DNA of 48,220 nt from Alphaproteobacteria bacterium. GTDB lineage: Bacteria > Pseudomonadota > Alphaproteobacteria > Micavibrionales > Micavibrionaceae. The notes beneath the pieces were generated by a model, which saw only the letters and a program-made list of their open reading frames with translations, had not been told where the DNA came from and made no database searches. Both the position numbers and the translations under genes were made by a program. The DNA lies in NCBI GenBank assembly GCA_024275825.1, contig JAJRYK010000002.1, positions 1-48,220 on the forward strand. Direction: 5' to 3'. Each line of letters opens with the position of its first letter. Positions within the stretch are counted from its first letter, which is position 1. Of this stretch, positions 15,639 through 24,344 are shown one piece after another.

Positions 15639-16427
15639 CTATTGCGGATAGATGATGATGGGGCCGTCCGGCGTTTGGGTCACACGCTGGGTGCCGGTTT
15701 GCGGTGCTGGTGGTGGGGTTTGTGGTGTCTGAGATTGAAAGAGAGGCGCTTTATCAGCTTTGGCAGCGTCCTTTGCGGCTTGCTCGGCGGCTAGTTTTGC
15801 GGCCCTTTCAGCGGCAATCACGGCGCGGTTATGTTGGAGCTGTTCCTGAGTTAGCTGAAAGCCAATCAAGATTTTGTACTTTGGACCATCATTGGGGTTT
15901 GCGATCGGAATGATGTGGCGCAGGGTTTCATATTGCGTGGTTTGGATTGTGCCGGGCTGTTGGGTGAGCGTGGTGGAGAAAACTTCTTTGGCTAAAATGC
16001 TGCCATTGGGCTGCGTCACGGCGACAAAATAGGGGGTGGAGAAGCTGTTTTGGTTCTGGGCTTTTGACCCTATCTGTCCGCTAAAGGTGAGTTTCAGGTC
16101 TATGGTGGCGGTCTTGCCGCTATAGCTACAGGTGTTTTCAGCCTGCGTTACAAGCGCGCGCGATATCAAATTGTAATCTTGTGGATTGCTGATGTCGGAG
16201 AAGGTATTTGCGGTGGCGAGCTCTTCGACGATTTTGATGGTTGGGCAATTGCCGTTATCAACGAGCAGCTCGGGGGAGACCTCCTTTTTCGCTATGAGCG
16301 GTGTAAACTCAGCCCAGCTTGGCGCGCTGATGCTGTCTATATCTTCCTTAAGGCCTTCCCATGTTTGCTGGCAGGCAGAAAGGGTAAATACACAGAGTGT
16401 TAGGGTGAGGAATTTTAAGGGGCTCAT
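15639..16427 (-). CDS. hypothetical lipoprotein with coiled-coil and Pro-rich tail
   Basis: Predicted lipoprotein of 262 residues. The signal peptide ends in the lipobox LSAC, so Cys19 is the lipidated residue. A beta-rich globular part (about 55-200) includes a Cys pair, Cys60 and Cys118, that could form a disulfide in the periplasm. An alanine/lysine/glutamate helix follows (EQAAKDAAKADKAP region), and a Pro/Gln-rich end finishes with GPIIIYPQ. I know no function. The layout recalls envelope-anchored proteins of alphaproteobacteria. It is transcribed toward gmhA. Confidence 0.75.
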   Translation of the reverse strand: MSPLKFLTLTLCVFTLSACQQTWEGLKEDIDSISAPSWAEFTPLIAKKEVSPELLVDNGNCPTIKIVEELATANTFSDISNPQDYNLISRALVTQAENTCSYSGKTATIDLKLTFSGQIGSKAQNQNSFSTPYFVAVTQPNGSILAKEVFSTTLTQQPGTIQTTQYETLRHIIPIANPNDGPKYKILIGFQLTQEQLQHNRAVIAAERAAKLAAEQAAKDAAKADKAPLFQSQTPQTPPPAPQTGTQRVTQTPDGPIIIYPQ

Positions 16428-16503
16428 GCCTGTGTCTCCGAAGTTGTCGCGCTATATCAATAAAAATAGCAGCTTACGGAAGCAGGTGGGCGAAAGCAAG
16501 GGG

Positions 16504-16800
16504 TTAGGATTGAAGGGCTGGGTATGAAGTGTTTCCTTGGTTTCGCGAGTCTCTGTTTATTCTTAATTCTAATGCAGACAGCACAATTGAGTGTGTTGCG
16601 ATAAAGAATTCATCATTTATTCTTGCAATATAATCGTGGACGGCAGCTTCAGGGTTTTGTTCATCTGGTGAAAATACCATATTAATAATATTGGCAATCC
16701 TTTCCCCCCCGGCTTCTTCTATTAGACATTTGCCAACACTTTTTTCAATGTTGGATAGTGCTGCTTTAAAAGCGCCTTCACTAGGGTTTCTTTTTTTCAT
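16504..16800 (-). CDS. hypothetical protein, 98 residues
   Basis: Small acidic-to-neutral helical protein beginning MKKRNPSEGAFKAALSNIEK. No motif or membrane segment is recognised. An AAGGCAG about 14 bases upstream is a poor ribosome-binding site. AT-rich composition is shared with the other orphan genes here. It lies upstream of the lipoprotein gene on the same strand and diverges from ispH. It could be a small accessory protein, and its reality is likely but unproven. Confidence 0.55.
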   Translation of the reverse strand: MKKRNPSEGAFKAALSNIEKSVGKCLIEEAGGERIANIINMVFSPDEQNPEAAVHDYIARINDEFFIATHSIVLSALELRINRDSRNQGNTSYPALQS

Positions 16801-16884
16801 AACTTAATAAACTGCCTTTATATTAGAATATATGTAAGAAATTCTATCTTGTTGCTATAAGCCAACCGTGGCATAAGATTGAGC

Positions 16885-17970
16885 ATGGGACAAGCAGAAA
16901 TTCAAAAACAGCCATTAACGATATTACTTGCTGCGCCGCGGGGGTTTTGTGCGGGGGTGGATCGGGCGATCCAGATTGTTGAGCTGGCGATCGCGAAATA
17001 TGGTGCGCCAGTCTATGTGCGCCATGAGATTGTACATAACAAGTATGTGGTGAACGGCTTGCGGGACAAGGGCGCGGTGTTTGTCAAAGAGCTTGATGAA
17101 ATTCCCGATGACGGCCAGCCGGTGATTTTTAGCGCGCATGGCGTGCCCAAAAGCGTGCCGGAAAATGCTGCCGCGCGGGAGATGTTCTATATTGATGCGA
17201 CGTGCCCGTTGGTGAGTAAGGTGCACCGCGAGGCGGAGCGACATTATAAGAACGGACATCAAATTATTTTAATCGGTCATGCAGGACATCCCGAAGTCGT
17301 GGGCACGATGGGGCAGTTGCCGCACGGTGCGGTGGTGCTGGTTGAGACGGTGGAGGATGTTGCGCGGTTAAGTGTATTGTCAAAGAACTCCCCCTCTCCA
17401 CCCGGGGAGAGGGCTGGGGTGAGAGGGCAAACTTTGAGCGAAGAAGAATCGCCCTTCATCCTAACCCTCTCCCCAGAGGGGAGAGAGGATTATAGTGTAC
17501 GAGATGAGTGTCATCTCGCCTATTGCACGCAAACGACGTTGTCTGTTGATGATACGGCGGAGATTGTGGCAGCGCTGCAGGCGCGTTTCCCGAATATTCA
17601 GGGGCCGCATAAGGAAGATATTTGCTACGCCACCACCAACCGGCAGGCGGCCGTGAAGGCGATTGCAGTGCGTTCGGATGCAATGCTGGTGATTGGCGCG
17701 CCGAATTCATCGAACTCTAATCGCTTGGTCGAGGTTGCGATGATCTACGGGTGCGAGAAAACGGCGCTGGTGCAGCGGGCAAGTGAGATTGATTGGAGTG
17801 CCTTGGGCGGCGTTCAGACGCTGGGGTTAAGCGCGGGCGCATCGGCGCCAGAGATTCTGGTGGATGAAGTGATTGCAGAGGCGAAAAAACATTTCACTGT
17901 CACGATAGAGGAGGTAGCTATCACACAAGAGAATGTCGTATTTAAAATTCCAAGAGTATTGGCCGCATGA
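16885..17970 (+). CDS. ispH: 4-hydroxy-3-methylbut-2-enyl diphosphate reductase with repeat-encoded insert
   Basis: Iron-sulfur enzyme for the last MEP step, giving IPP and DMAPP. The cluster ligands are Cys22 (GFCAG), Cys107 (ATCPL) and Cys247 (ICYAT); HPEVVGT and NSSNSNRL are also present. I prefer ATG 16885 to a TTG two codons upstream. Between residues about 163 and 205 the protein holds a foreign-looking stretch ([13 protein letters not shown] ... [10 protein letters not shown]). In other IspH proteins [10 protein letters not shown] runs almost directly into RD..LAY.TQTTLS. That stretch is encoded by repeat D in frame. It probably forms a surface loop, so activity may be kept. Confidence 0.94.
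   Translation: MGQAEIQKQPLTILLAAPRGFCAGVDRAIQIVELAIAKYGAPVYVRHEIVHNKYVVNGLRDKGAVFVKELDEIPDDGQPVIFSAHGVPKSVPENAAAREMFYIDATCPLVSKVHREAERHYKNGHQIILIGHAGHPEVVGTMGQLPHGAVVLVETVEDVARLSVLSKNSPSPPGERAGVRGQTLSEEESPFILTLSPEGREDYSVRDECHLAYCTQTTLSVDDTAEIVAALQARFPNIQGPHKEDICYATTNRQAAVKAIAVRSDAMLVIGAPNSSNSNRLVEVAMIYGCEKTALVQRASEIDWSALGGVQTLGLSAGASAPEILVDEVIAEAKKHFTVTIEEVAITQENVVFKIPRVLAA
17389..17489. repeat. palindromic repeat D, in frame within ispH
   Basis: The left arm CCCCCTCTCCACCCGGGGAG continues into AGGGCTGGGGTGAGAGGG. The right arm CCTAACCCTCTCCCCAGAGG continues to GGAGAGAGG. The arms are inverted relative to each other across about 30 bases. Its length keeps the ispH frame open. Confidence 0.88.
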
Positions 17971-17980
17971 ATAATTATTT

Positions 17981-18110
17981 CCCCGTCATCCCCGCTGCGC
18001 GTGTTAGCGCGCTCAAACAGCGGGGATCCATATGTCAGCCGCGATACGGCTGTCTTCGTAGATCCCCGCTGTTTGAGCAGTGCTTGCGCACTGCCGCGGG
18101 GATGACGGGG
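17981..18110. repeat. palindromic repeat C, copy 2: two head-to-head units
   Basis: The outer ends are exact complements (CCCCGTCATCCCCGC and GCGGGGATGACGGGG). Each arm of about 48 bases carries an inner hairpin and GCTCAAACAGCGGGGATC. The right arm overlaps a GTG at 18080 that would extend the next gene; the real start is beyond the repeat. Confidence 0.9.
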
Positions 18111-18124
18111 GCGATAGGGACCGC

Positions 18125-18892
18125 ATGAAAATAACCGCGCAAGCATTTTTAGACCAACCGCGTAAGGCGATCACACTGATCGGGATGTCTGGTGTGGGGA
18201 AGAGCTATCTGTCTTGCCGCCTGGCAGAGTGGGGATGGCAGAATTATTCCTGTGACTATTTGATCGCCACGAAATATCTGAGCGAAATGATAAGCGATGG
18301 CGGAGAGCTTAGGCCAGATAATATAGCGAATCTCTCTGATTTCGTTGGTCAGATTGGTAATCCGGAGCATGGCGGCGTTGGGCTTGATGAATTTAAGCGT
18401 CGGCAAAGTCTTTATTATGAGGCGGAGTGTCAGGCGCTCTGTGATTTTGTGGATGTTGTCAAGCAAACGACCAATGGACATATCGTTAACGACTCTGCAG
18501 GTAGCTTATGTGAGGTCGAGGATGAATCTGTGCTTGCGGATGTTGCGGCGCAGAGCTTGTTTATATATTTGCGCGTTAGCCCGAAAAACCATAAGCAAAT
18601 TTTAGAGCGGGCCATATGGACACCCAAGCCGCTCTATTTTCCGCCCGCATTTTTTGAAGAGCGTTTGGCGGCGTTTCAGGATAAATTTGAAGCTAAAGCG
18701 GTGGAAGAGATTGATCCAGAAATGTTTTTACGCTGGGCGTTTCCGCACTTATTTGACTCACGCCTGCCGAAATATCAGAGGCTCGCGGATCGCTATGGCG
18801 TGACGATTAATGTTGAAGAGGTCGCGGATATTGAATCGGAAGAGGCTTTTTTGAGCGTGGTGGGCAAAGCGCTGGATGAGCAGAAATCATGA
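18125..18892 (+). CDS. shikimate-kinase-like P-loop protein, paralogue 2
   Basis: P-loop NTPase of 255 residues with Walker A GMSGVGKS at 20-27. It shares with the gene at 9284-9964 a helix with EAECQAL (EAQFL in the other), then DSAGS (DLTGS) and WTPKPLYF (HPKPVCW). These shared positions mark a distinct family and not true shikimate kinase, since the GGG substrate motif is missing. A C-terminal extension of about 60 residues contains a [18 protein letters not shown] segment. I chose ATG 18125 (ribosome-binding site ATAGGGA) over GTG 18080, which lies in repeat C. Its stop overlaps the rnhA start (ATGA). Substrate unknown. Confidence 0.72.
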   Translation: MKITAQAFLDQPRKAITLIGMSGVGKSYLSCRLAEWGWQNYSCDYLIATKYLSEMISDGGELRPDNIANLSDFVGQIGNPEHGGVGLDEFKRRQSLYYEAECQALCDFVDVVKQTTNGHIVNDSAGSLCEVEDESVLADVAAQSLFIYLRVSPKNHKQILERAIWTPKPLYFPPAFFEERLAAFQDKFEAKAVEEIDPEMFLRWAFPHLFDSRLPKYQRLADRYGVTINVEEVADIESEEAFLSVVGKALDEQKS

Positions 18893-19326
18893 GCGATGAT
18901 GGCGTGATCAGAGTGTACACCGATGGCGCATGTAGCGGAAACCCCGGCCCCGGCGGCTGGGGCGCTTTGCTGCGCTGGAATGGACATGAGAAGGAAATCT
19001 CGGGCGGGGATGGCGACACCACCAATAACCGTATGGAGATGATGGCGGTTATTCAGGCCTTAGAAACGCTGAAGAAATCCTCGCGCGTTGAGATTTACAC
19101 CGACAGCAAATATGTGATGGACGGCGCGACAAAGTGGATGGCGGGCTGGAAGGCCAAGGGCTGGAAGGGCGCGCATAAAAAGCCGGTGAAGAACAGGGGG
19201 CTGTGGGAGCGAATCGATTCGTTGCTTTCTACGCATGATGTGACGTTTTTTTGGGTGAAGGGGCATAGTGGCCATCCGGAGAATGAACGTGCCGATGAAT
19301 TGGCGACGGGCGCGATTCCACGATAA
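18889..19326 (+). CDS. rnhA: ribonuclease HI
   Basis: Endonuclease that cuts the RNA strand of RNA-DNA hybrids, removing primers and R-loops. The four catalytic acids are Asp12, Glu50, Asp72 and Asp136, with the standard spacing. The basic handle region [16 protein letters not shown] is intact. Length 145 is normal. The start overlaps the stop of the P-loop gene by four bases, so translation is probably coupled. In many alphaproteobacteria rnhA follows ispH and thrB; here the P-loop gene takes the middle position. Confidence 0.96.
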   Translation: MSDDGVIRVYTDGACSGNPGPGGWGALLRWNGHEKEISGGDGDTTNNRMEMMAVIQALETLKKSSRVEIYTDSKYVMDGATKWMAGWKAKGWKGAHKKPVKNRGLWERIDSLLSTHDVTFFWVKGHSGHPENERADELATGAIPR

Positions 19327-19334
19327 ATAATGCG

Positions 19335-19457
19335 GCCATCCCCGCGGCGATACGCAGTATCGCTAAAACGGCGGGGATCTATATGTCAGCTGCGCTGCAG
19401 CTGTCTTTTTTGGCTTCGTTCGTGTGAACGCCTGCGACATGCCAGCGGGATGACAGG
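19335..19457. repeat. composite palindromic repeat C, copy 3
   Basis: Begins GGCCATCCCCGCGG and ends GCGGGATGACAGG, with hairpins GCGATACGCAGTATCGC, CAGCTGCGCTGCAGCTG and GTTCGTGTGAAC between. It lies directly downstream of rnhA. Confidence 0.8.
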
Positions 19458-19590
19458 GCGGGCGTTTATCCACACACCCGATTTTCCGAAACTAAAATCT
19501 TAAGATTCCGTTAAGACTCTCCAGCCTAGGCTTAGATATAGCCCCGCAATTTTGTGAGGCGCTCAATTGCTTAAACCGGGAGGTCGTCCA

Positions 19591-20007
19591 ATGAATAAGA
19601 CTCATAAAAATAACGACATCATTCTACCCATCCCTTCAGAGGATCTGACGCAGCGCGAGGAGCTGGATCTCTATGCGCGCTTTATGCGGCATCTACGCTG
19701 TGTGCCCAATAGCCGGATGGAGATTAAGGTTTTGTCGGCCATTCAATTCACCGCCGATATGATGGATTACAGTGATGCGCATGTGGCGAAAGAGCTGGTG
19801 GATTTGGGCCTGCGCGCGCCGCGCCTGGCGTTGCCGGCGGAGTTTCTTAGATTTGCTGATCAGTCGCTGCTGCGCACGGGTTGGGAAGTCGGCGGCCCGT
19901 CAGAGGCGCTGCATGATCTTGCGCGCTATTGGCGTATGATCGGCGAGGATAAATTTGCCTTTGTGAACGGTGATTATAGTCTGGTGGGTGAAGGGGCGTT
20001 TTTGTAG
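19591..20007 (+). CDS. hypothetical protein, 138 residues
   Basis: Soluble helical protein beginning MNKTHKNNDIILPIPSEDL. I recognise no domain. A segment rich in LYARFMRHLRCVPNSRMEIKV is followed by ELVDLGLRAPRLALPAEFL. ATG 19591 has a strong GGGAGG ribosome-binding site seven bases upstream, better than the TTG at 19567. No partner gene is evident; it converges on PBP1A, and its stop codon borders a long hairpin. Confidence 0.7.
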   Translation: MNKTHKNNDIILPIPSEDLTQREELDLYARFMRHLRCVPNSRMEIKVLSAIQFTADMMDYSDAHVAKELVDLGLRAPRLALPAEFLRFADQSLLRTGWEVGGPSEALHDLARYWRMIGEDKFAFVNGDYSLVGEGAFL

Positions 20008-20111
20008 GGGTTCACGCAAAGGGCGCTAAGTTTTCCGCAAAGGTCGCAAAGGAAAAAGATAAAGGCTTCGCGTGCTTTGCGTATTCCTTTTGCGCTCTTT
20101 GCGTGAACCCC
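20007..20111. repeat. long inverted repeat E (GCAAAG type)
   Basis: The left arm GGGGTTCACGCAAAGGGCGC and the right arm ending TTTGCGTGAACCCC pair over most of 45 bases. The arms are strings of degenerate CGCAAAGG units. It fills the gap between two convergent genes and touches the stop codon on the left, so it may terminate both. Confidence 0.85.
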
Positions 20112-20114
20112 TTT

Positions 20115-22091
20115 TTAGTTATTATACCGCCGTTGGTTCTTATGAGATTTTCTGCTATTGCCCGGCGTATTCTTCTCCCAACTGATAATGCCTGGTGATC
20201 CGCCAGCGGAGAGGAGTTTGTCCATCAGGGTGCTAAAGCCGGAGATGTTGAAGTTTCTTGCGCTGATCGGAGCGTATTGACCGCGGACATCGAGCATGAC
20301 TTTTTTCCAGATTTGGGCGGGATAGCTGCCGCCCGTGACGCGGCGCATGGGGCTGTTATCGTCATTCCCCATCCAAACCCCTGCAACCAGCTCGTCCGTG
20401 AAGCCGACAAACCAGGCATCGCGGCTATCTTGCGTTGTGCCGGTTTTTCCGGCTGCGGGGAAGGGCACCGCTGCGCCGCGGCCTGTGCCGTGTTCCAGCA
20501 CGCCGCTCATCATGCTGGCCAGTGTTTGAACATAGGTGTAATCCGCAATGCGGCGGGTCTTACGGCGGGCGGGGCGCTGATAATAAAGTTCGCCTTGCTC
20601 GTTCTCGATTTTGATGATGGCGTAGGGGAACACCGCAAACCCGCCATTGGCGATGGTGGAGTAGGCTGAGGCGAGCTCGAGCATTGAAACCTCGCTGGTG
20701 CCCAGCGCAATGCTCTCATAGGGCTCAAGTTTTGAAAAAATGCCGTGACGGCGCGCGGTTGCGACGACGGCTTCGGGACCAACATCGCGCACGATACTAA
20801 CGGAAACTGTATTGAGCGACAGCCATAAAGCATTCTCTAATGTTAGCTCGCCGTAATATTTATTGCCGTAGTTCTTGGGCTTGTATTCACCTTCAAGGAT
20901 CGGTTCATCCACCACCAGCGTGTCAGGCATATAGCCGTTCTCCAGCGCCGTGAGATAGACGAAAGGCTTAAAGGCGGAGCCGGGCTGGCGCTTGGCTTGG
21001 GTGATGCGGTTGAATTGTGACAGGCCGTAATCCTTGCCGCCGACCAGCGCGAGCACAGCGCCGTCTGGGCGCATGACGATGGCGGCACCCTGGGACACTC
21101 TATCCTTTTCGCCGACCTCGTCAATCACTGCATTAATGGCCTCGGCCGCGCTTTTTTGAATGTCGGGGTTATAGGTTGTGTGGACGATGATGTCTTCGGA
21201 CGGCGTGCCGATCAAATCGTCCAGCCCATCCACAACCCAGTCGGAAAAATAGCGCGCGGTCTGGCCGCTGGGGCGTTTTAGGGGCTGCGCGGGCAGGGAT
21301 GTGAACAGCTCTCCTGCCTGATTTTCGTTGATATAGCCTGCATCAACCATAGAATTCAGCACCACATCTGTGCGCTGGCGAGAGAGCTGGGGGTTGGACA
21401 TCGGGGAATAGCGGGAGGGGGCCTTGAGCAAGCCAGCGAGCGTTGCGGCTTCGCGAATGTTGATGTCTTGCACGGGTTTGGCAAAATATAGATCAGAAGC
21501 TGCCGTCATGCCGTATGCGCCGGAGCCAAGATAGACGCGATTGAGGTAGGCGCTGAGGATTTCGTCCTTGGTTAATTCGCGTTCTAGCCAAAGTGCGAGG
21601 ATGGCCTCCTGAATTTTACGCTTGATCGTGCGCTCTCGGCTGAGGAAGAGGTTCTTGGCGAGTTGCTGCGTGATGGTAGAACCGCCCTGCGCAAAGCGTT
21701 GCTTGCGTGCATTGACCACCATCGCGCGGGTAAAGCCGATGAGGTCAATACCAAAATGGCTGTAAAAGCGGCGGTCTTCGGTGGCGAGTACGGCGTGGAC
21801 CAGGTGCGGGGGGATGTCCTCGACCTTGACGCTTTCGCCCATCAAGTCGCCATAGCGCGCAATGACGGAGCCATCGACAGCCAGAACGGTGATGGATGTC
21901 TCGCGCTCAAAGCTTGCATGCTCGGTGATGTCGGGCAGCTCAGTGGCATACCATGCGATAAGGGCAGTCAGGAATATCCCGGCCCACAGGCCGAGCACGA
22001 AGCTCCATTTGATCAGCTGCGAGAGCAGTGATTTCTGTTTTTTCTGGCGCGCGGTTTTGCGCTTTTTCGATGGTGTTTTCTTTTTGGCCAT
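20115..22091 (-). CDS. mrcA: penicillin-binding protein 1A (bifunctional transglycosylase/transpeptidase)
   Basis: Class A PBP that polymerises and cross-links peptidoglycan. A basic N-terminal tail precedes one membrane segment at about residues 28-48. The GT51 domain has catalytic Glu105 (EDRRFYSH) and QGGSTITQQLAKN at 135-147. The transpeptidase has Ser372-x-x-Lys375, SLN at 425-427 and KTGTT at 549-553. At 658 residues it is shorter than E. coli PBP1a (about 850) because the extra insertion domain is small. The ATG lies only 9 bases after repeat E, without a clean Shine-Dalgarno sequence. Confidence 0.94.
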   Translation of the reverse strand: MAKKKTPSKKRKTARQKKQKSLLSQLIKWSFVLGLWAGIFLTALIAWYATELPDITEHASFERETSITVLAVDGSVIARYGDLMGESVKVEDIPPHLVHAVLATEDRRFYSHFGIDLIGFTRAMVVNARKQRFAQGGSTITQQLAKNLFLSRERTIKRKIQEAILALWLERELTKDEILSAYLNRVYLGSGAYGMTAASDLYFAKPVQDINIREAATLAGLLKAPSRYSPMSNPQLSRQRTDVVLNSMVDAGYINENQAGELFTSLPAQPLKRPSGQTARYFSDWVVDGLDDLIGTPSEDIIVHTTYNPDIQKSAAEAINAVIDEVGEKDRVSQGAAIVMRPDGAVLALVGGKDYGLSQFNRITQAKRQPGSAFKPFVYLTALENGYMPDTLVVDEPILEGEYKPKNYGNKYYGELTLENALWLSLNTVSVSIVRDVGPEAVVATARRHGIFSKLEPYESIALGTSEVSMLELASAYSTIANGGFAVFPYAIIKIENEQGELYYQRPARRKTRRIADYTYVQTLASMMSGVLEHGTGRGAAVPFPAAGKTGTTQDSRDAWFVGFTDELVAGVWMGNDDNSPMRRVTGGSYPAQIWKKVMLDVRGQYAPISARNFNISGFSTLMDKLLSAGGSPGIISWEKNTPGNSRKSHKNQRRYNN

Positions 22092-22100
22092 GTTTTTCTT

Positions 22101-22160
22101 TTAACCACAGATGAACCCCTTTTTATCTGCGTTCATCCGTGTTCATCTGTGGTTTTTAAA
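22101..22160. repeat. long inverted repeat E (CAGATGAAC type)
   Basis: TTAACCACAGATGAAC pairs with GTTCATCTGTGGTTTTTAAA, with a second GCGTTCATCC unit inside. It sits between the GNAT stop codon (two bases away) and the PBP1A start. Confidence 0.85.
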
Positions 22161-22162
22161 TT

Positions 22163-22696
22163 CTATGAGCAATCAAGCCAGTATCGGCGGCGCAGGGGGA
22201 ATTGATCAGTCTCTGCTAGTTCATCTTGAAGCTCTGCTCCGCAAAACTCAACGATTTTTATGGCGGCCTCATTGACGGGGCTAACGGTTAAAAGCGCGCG
22301 GTCGATGCCGAGATAGCAGGTAAAGGGCATGCCCTTTTGCAGGATTTTCTTGCCAAAGCCCTTGCCGCGCATGGATGGGCGAATAACGAAATTGACGTGC
22401 CCGCCCCATTTTTCCAGATGCCAGTTCAGGCGGTGGCGGATGTTAAAAGTGCCAATGAATTTATCGCTCTTCACCAGCCAGAGGATTGTTTCTGGGACGG
22501 GCTCAACCCAATCGGCGTAGGGCTTGTGCAAATGGCGGTTGCCGTCATTGAGTTCTTGAATGAATTGTTCGAAATTAGCCTCAATCTCATCATATTTCAG
22601 AAAGTCATAGCGGCCTTCTTCATGGAACTCCCTCAGGGCGTCCAGATAGCTCTCTTTATGCTCGAGCGATGGTTTTACTAATTTTGATGCTGACAT
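22163..22696 (-). CDS. GNAT-family N-acetyltransferase
   Basis: Acetyl-CoA-dependent acetyltransferase of 177 residues. The acetyl-CoA pyrophosphate loop RPSMRGKGFGKKIL, near residue 106, is the classic motif A (R/QxxGxG/A). The ADWVEPVPETILWLVKSDKFIGTFN stretch before it and NEAAIKIVEFCG after it fit the fold. It resembles YjaB/RimJ-like proteins that acetylate small molecules or peptides, but the substrate cannot be read. It is a single gene between repeat E and repeat D copies. Confidence 0.85.
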   Translation of the reverse strand: MSASKLVKPSLEHKESYLDALREFHEEGRYDFLKYDEIEANFEQFIQELNDGNRHLHKPYADWVEPVPETILWLVKSDKFIGTFNIRHRLNWHLEKWGGHVNFVIRPSMRGKGFGKKILQKGMPFTCYLGIDRALLTVSPVNEAAIKIVEFCGAELQDELAETDQFPLRRRYWLDCS

Positions 22697-22756
22697 GGTT
22701 GCAGGTTTTACATGATTTATTGCGGTTTGTCATCCCTGTGATACTTGTTGTTATTT

Positions 22757-22855
22757 CCTCCCCCTTAGGGGGAGGATTAAGGTGGGGGGTGACGGTGTTG
22801 GTTTAAAGATAGATTTTAACCCCTCCCCCTAGCCCCTCCCTCAGGGAGGGGGGAT
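22757..22855. repeat. palindromic repeat D-like, intergenic copy
   Basis: CCTCCCCCTTAGGGGGAGG and CCCCTCCCCCTAGCCCCTCC...GAGGGGGG arms are inverted around an AT-rich centre. Same design as the in-frame copies in dxs and ispH, but with a slightly different core. It lies between mgtE and the GNAT gene. Confidence 0.8.
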
Positions 22856-22868
22856 GTTTTTTAGCGCT

Positions 22869-24281
22869 CTATATCAAAAACACCGCCGCCAACCCCAAAA
22901 ACGCAAAAAATCCAACAACATCGGTAACGGTTGTTAAGAAGACGGTTGAGGATACGGCGGGGTCGCCGCCCAGTCGGTCGATCAGGATGGGGATGCCGGC
23001 GCCGAAAAATCCGGCGACGAAGAGATTGATGATCATGGCCATGGCGATCACGGCGCCGAGCATGGGGTTTGTGAACCAGAGCGCCGCCACGATTCCGGCA
23101 ATCACCGCAAAGGCCGCGCCATTAAGGATGCCGATAATGGTTTCTTTCCAGATAATACGCCAGGTGTTGGTGGCGGAAATTTGACGGTTGGCGATCGCGC
23201 GCACGGCCACCGTCAGGGCCTGCGTGCCTGCATTACCGCCCATAGAGGCGACGATGGGCATAAGGACGGCCAGCGCCACGATTTCCTCGATTGTGGCATT
23301 AAACAGCGAAATCACGATAGAGGCCAGGATCGCGGTGAGCAAATTCACGAACAGCCAGCGAAAACGTGTGCTGGTGGTGGCTAAAACGGCGCGATAAAGA
23401 TCACCGTCATCCACACCGGCCATTTTTAGAATGTCTTCTTGTGCCTCTCGGTCAATAACGTCAACCACGTCATCAATGGTGATCACACCGATCAGGCGGC
23501 CATTTGTGTCGGTCACGGGCGCAGAGGTGATGTTGTCACGCCGGAAGATGTGTGCAACCTCTTCCTGGTCCATATCGGCGGGGATCGCGATTGTTTCTTC
23601 TAACGTCAGGTTCGCGATTTTCTCCATGCGATTGGCGCGCACGAGCTTGTTGAGCGGTATATGGCCGATCACGTGATGTGCCGGATCAATGACAAAAATA
23701 TCAAAGAAATCTTCCGGCAAATCAGCCGCTGCAGCGCGCAAATAATCGATGGTTTTTCCGGAGGTCCAGAACTCGGGCACAGCAACAACCTCGCGCTGCA
23801 TTAAGCGACCGGCGCTGTCTTCCTGGAAGCTTAGGCCTTCCTCTACGGCGGCGCGGGTTTTGGCGGAGAGCTTGCGCAGGATTTCGGTTTGCTGATCCTC
23901 ATCCAGATGAGAAATCAGGGACAGCGCATCGTCACTTTCGAGCGAGGAAATGATTGCCGCGACATAGGCGGGCGGCATGTCGGACAGGCATTTGCGGCCC
24001 AGCTCGTAATCCATTTCGGTGAAGACAGCGGCGTCAATATATTCGCCAAACATCGCCAGCAGCTCTTGCCGGTCTTCTTCCTTGACCTTCGCGAGCATTT
24101 CCGCGGTGTCACAGACATTGAGGTCGCCCAGAAATTCATGCACCGTATCGGCATCCTGCGCGCGCACAGCCGTGATCATATCCCTGATCTGAGCGTCAGT
24201 CAGAAGGAATGATTGCTCCTCTGTTGCTGCACTTTCGGGCGCTATAGCGTTTTTTTCTGGCATATTATTTGTTCCAGGCAT
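22869..24281 (-). CDS. mgtE: magnesium transporter
   Basis: MgtE-type Mg2+ channel of 470 residues. An N-terminal helical MgtE domain (about 25-150), a CBS pair (about 150-280, including GVITIDDVVDVIDREA) and five membrane helices (about 305-470) are in canonical order. The pore signature is SMGGNAGTQALTVAVRAIA. The cytoplasmic domains sense Mg2+ and gate the pore in characterised members. It is a single gene downstream of maeB on the same strand, with about 60 bases between them. Confidence 0.95.
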   Translation of the reverse strand: MPGTNNMPEKNAIAPESAATEEQSFLLTDAQIRDMITAVRAQDADTVHEFLGDLNVCDTAEMLAKVKEEDRQELLAMFGEYIDAAVFTEMDYELGRKCLSDMPPAYVAAIISSLESDDALSLISHLDEDQQTEILRKLSAKTRAAVEEGLSFQEDSAGRLMQREVVAVPEFWTSGKTIDYLRAAAADLPEDFFDIFVIDPAHHVIGHIPLNKLVRANRMEKIANLTLEETIAIPADMDQEEVAHIFRRDNITSAPVTDTNGRLIGVITIDDVVDVIDREAQEDILKMAGVDDGDLYRAVLATTSTRFRWLFVNLLTAILASIVISLFNATIEEIVALAVLMPIVASMGGNAGTQALTVAVRAIANRQISATNTWRIIWKETIIGILNGAAFAVIAGIVAALWFTNPMLGAVIAMAMIINLFVAGFFGAGIPILIDRLGGDPAVSSTVFLTTVTDVVGFFAFLGLAAVFLI

Positions 24282-24344
24282 TGATAGCGCAACGATACGC
24301 GGTCTTTAAAGAACCATGAAACAGGGCGTTGGATCAAGGGTATA

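Noticed and set aside
18080-18124. GTG start extending the P-loop gene by 15 codons
   Set aside because: These codons lie in repeat C and lack a ribosome-binding site; ATG 18125 follows a usable ATAGGGA.
17981-19457. Clustered palindromic repeats that might be a CRISPR array
   Set aside because: Copies differ in length and interior, are spaced by whole genes, and have no equal-length unique spacers or cas genes nearby.
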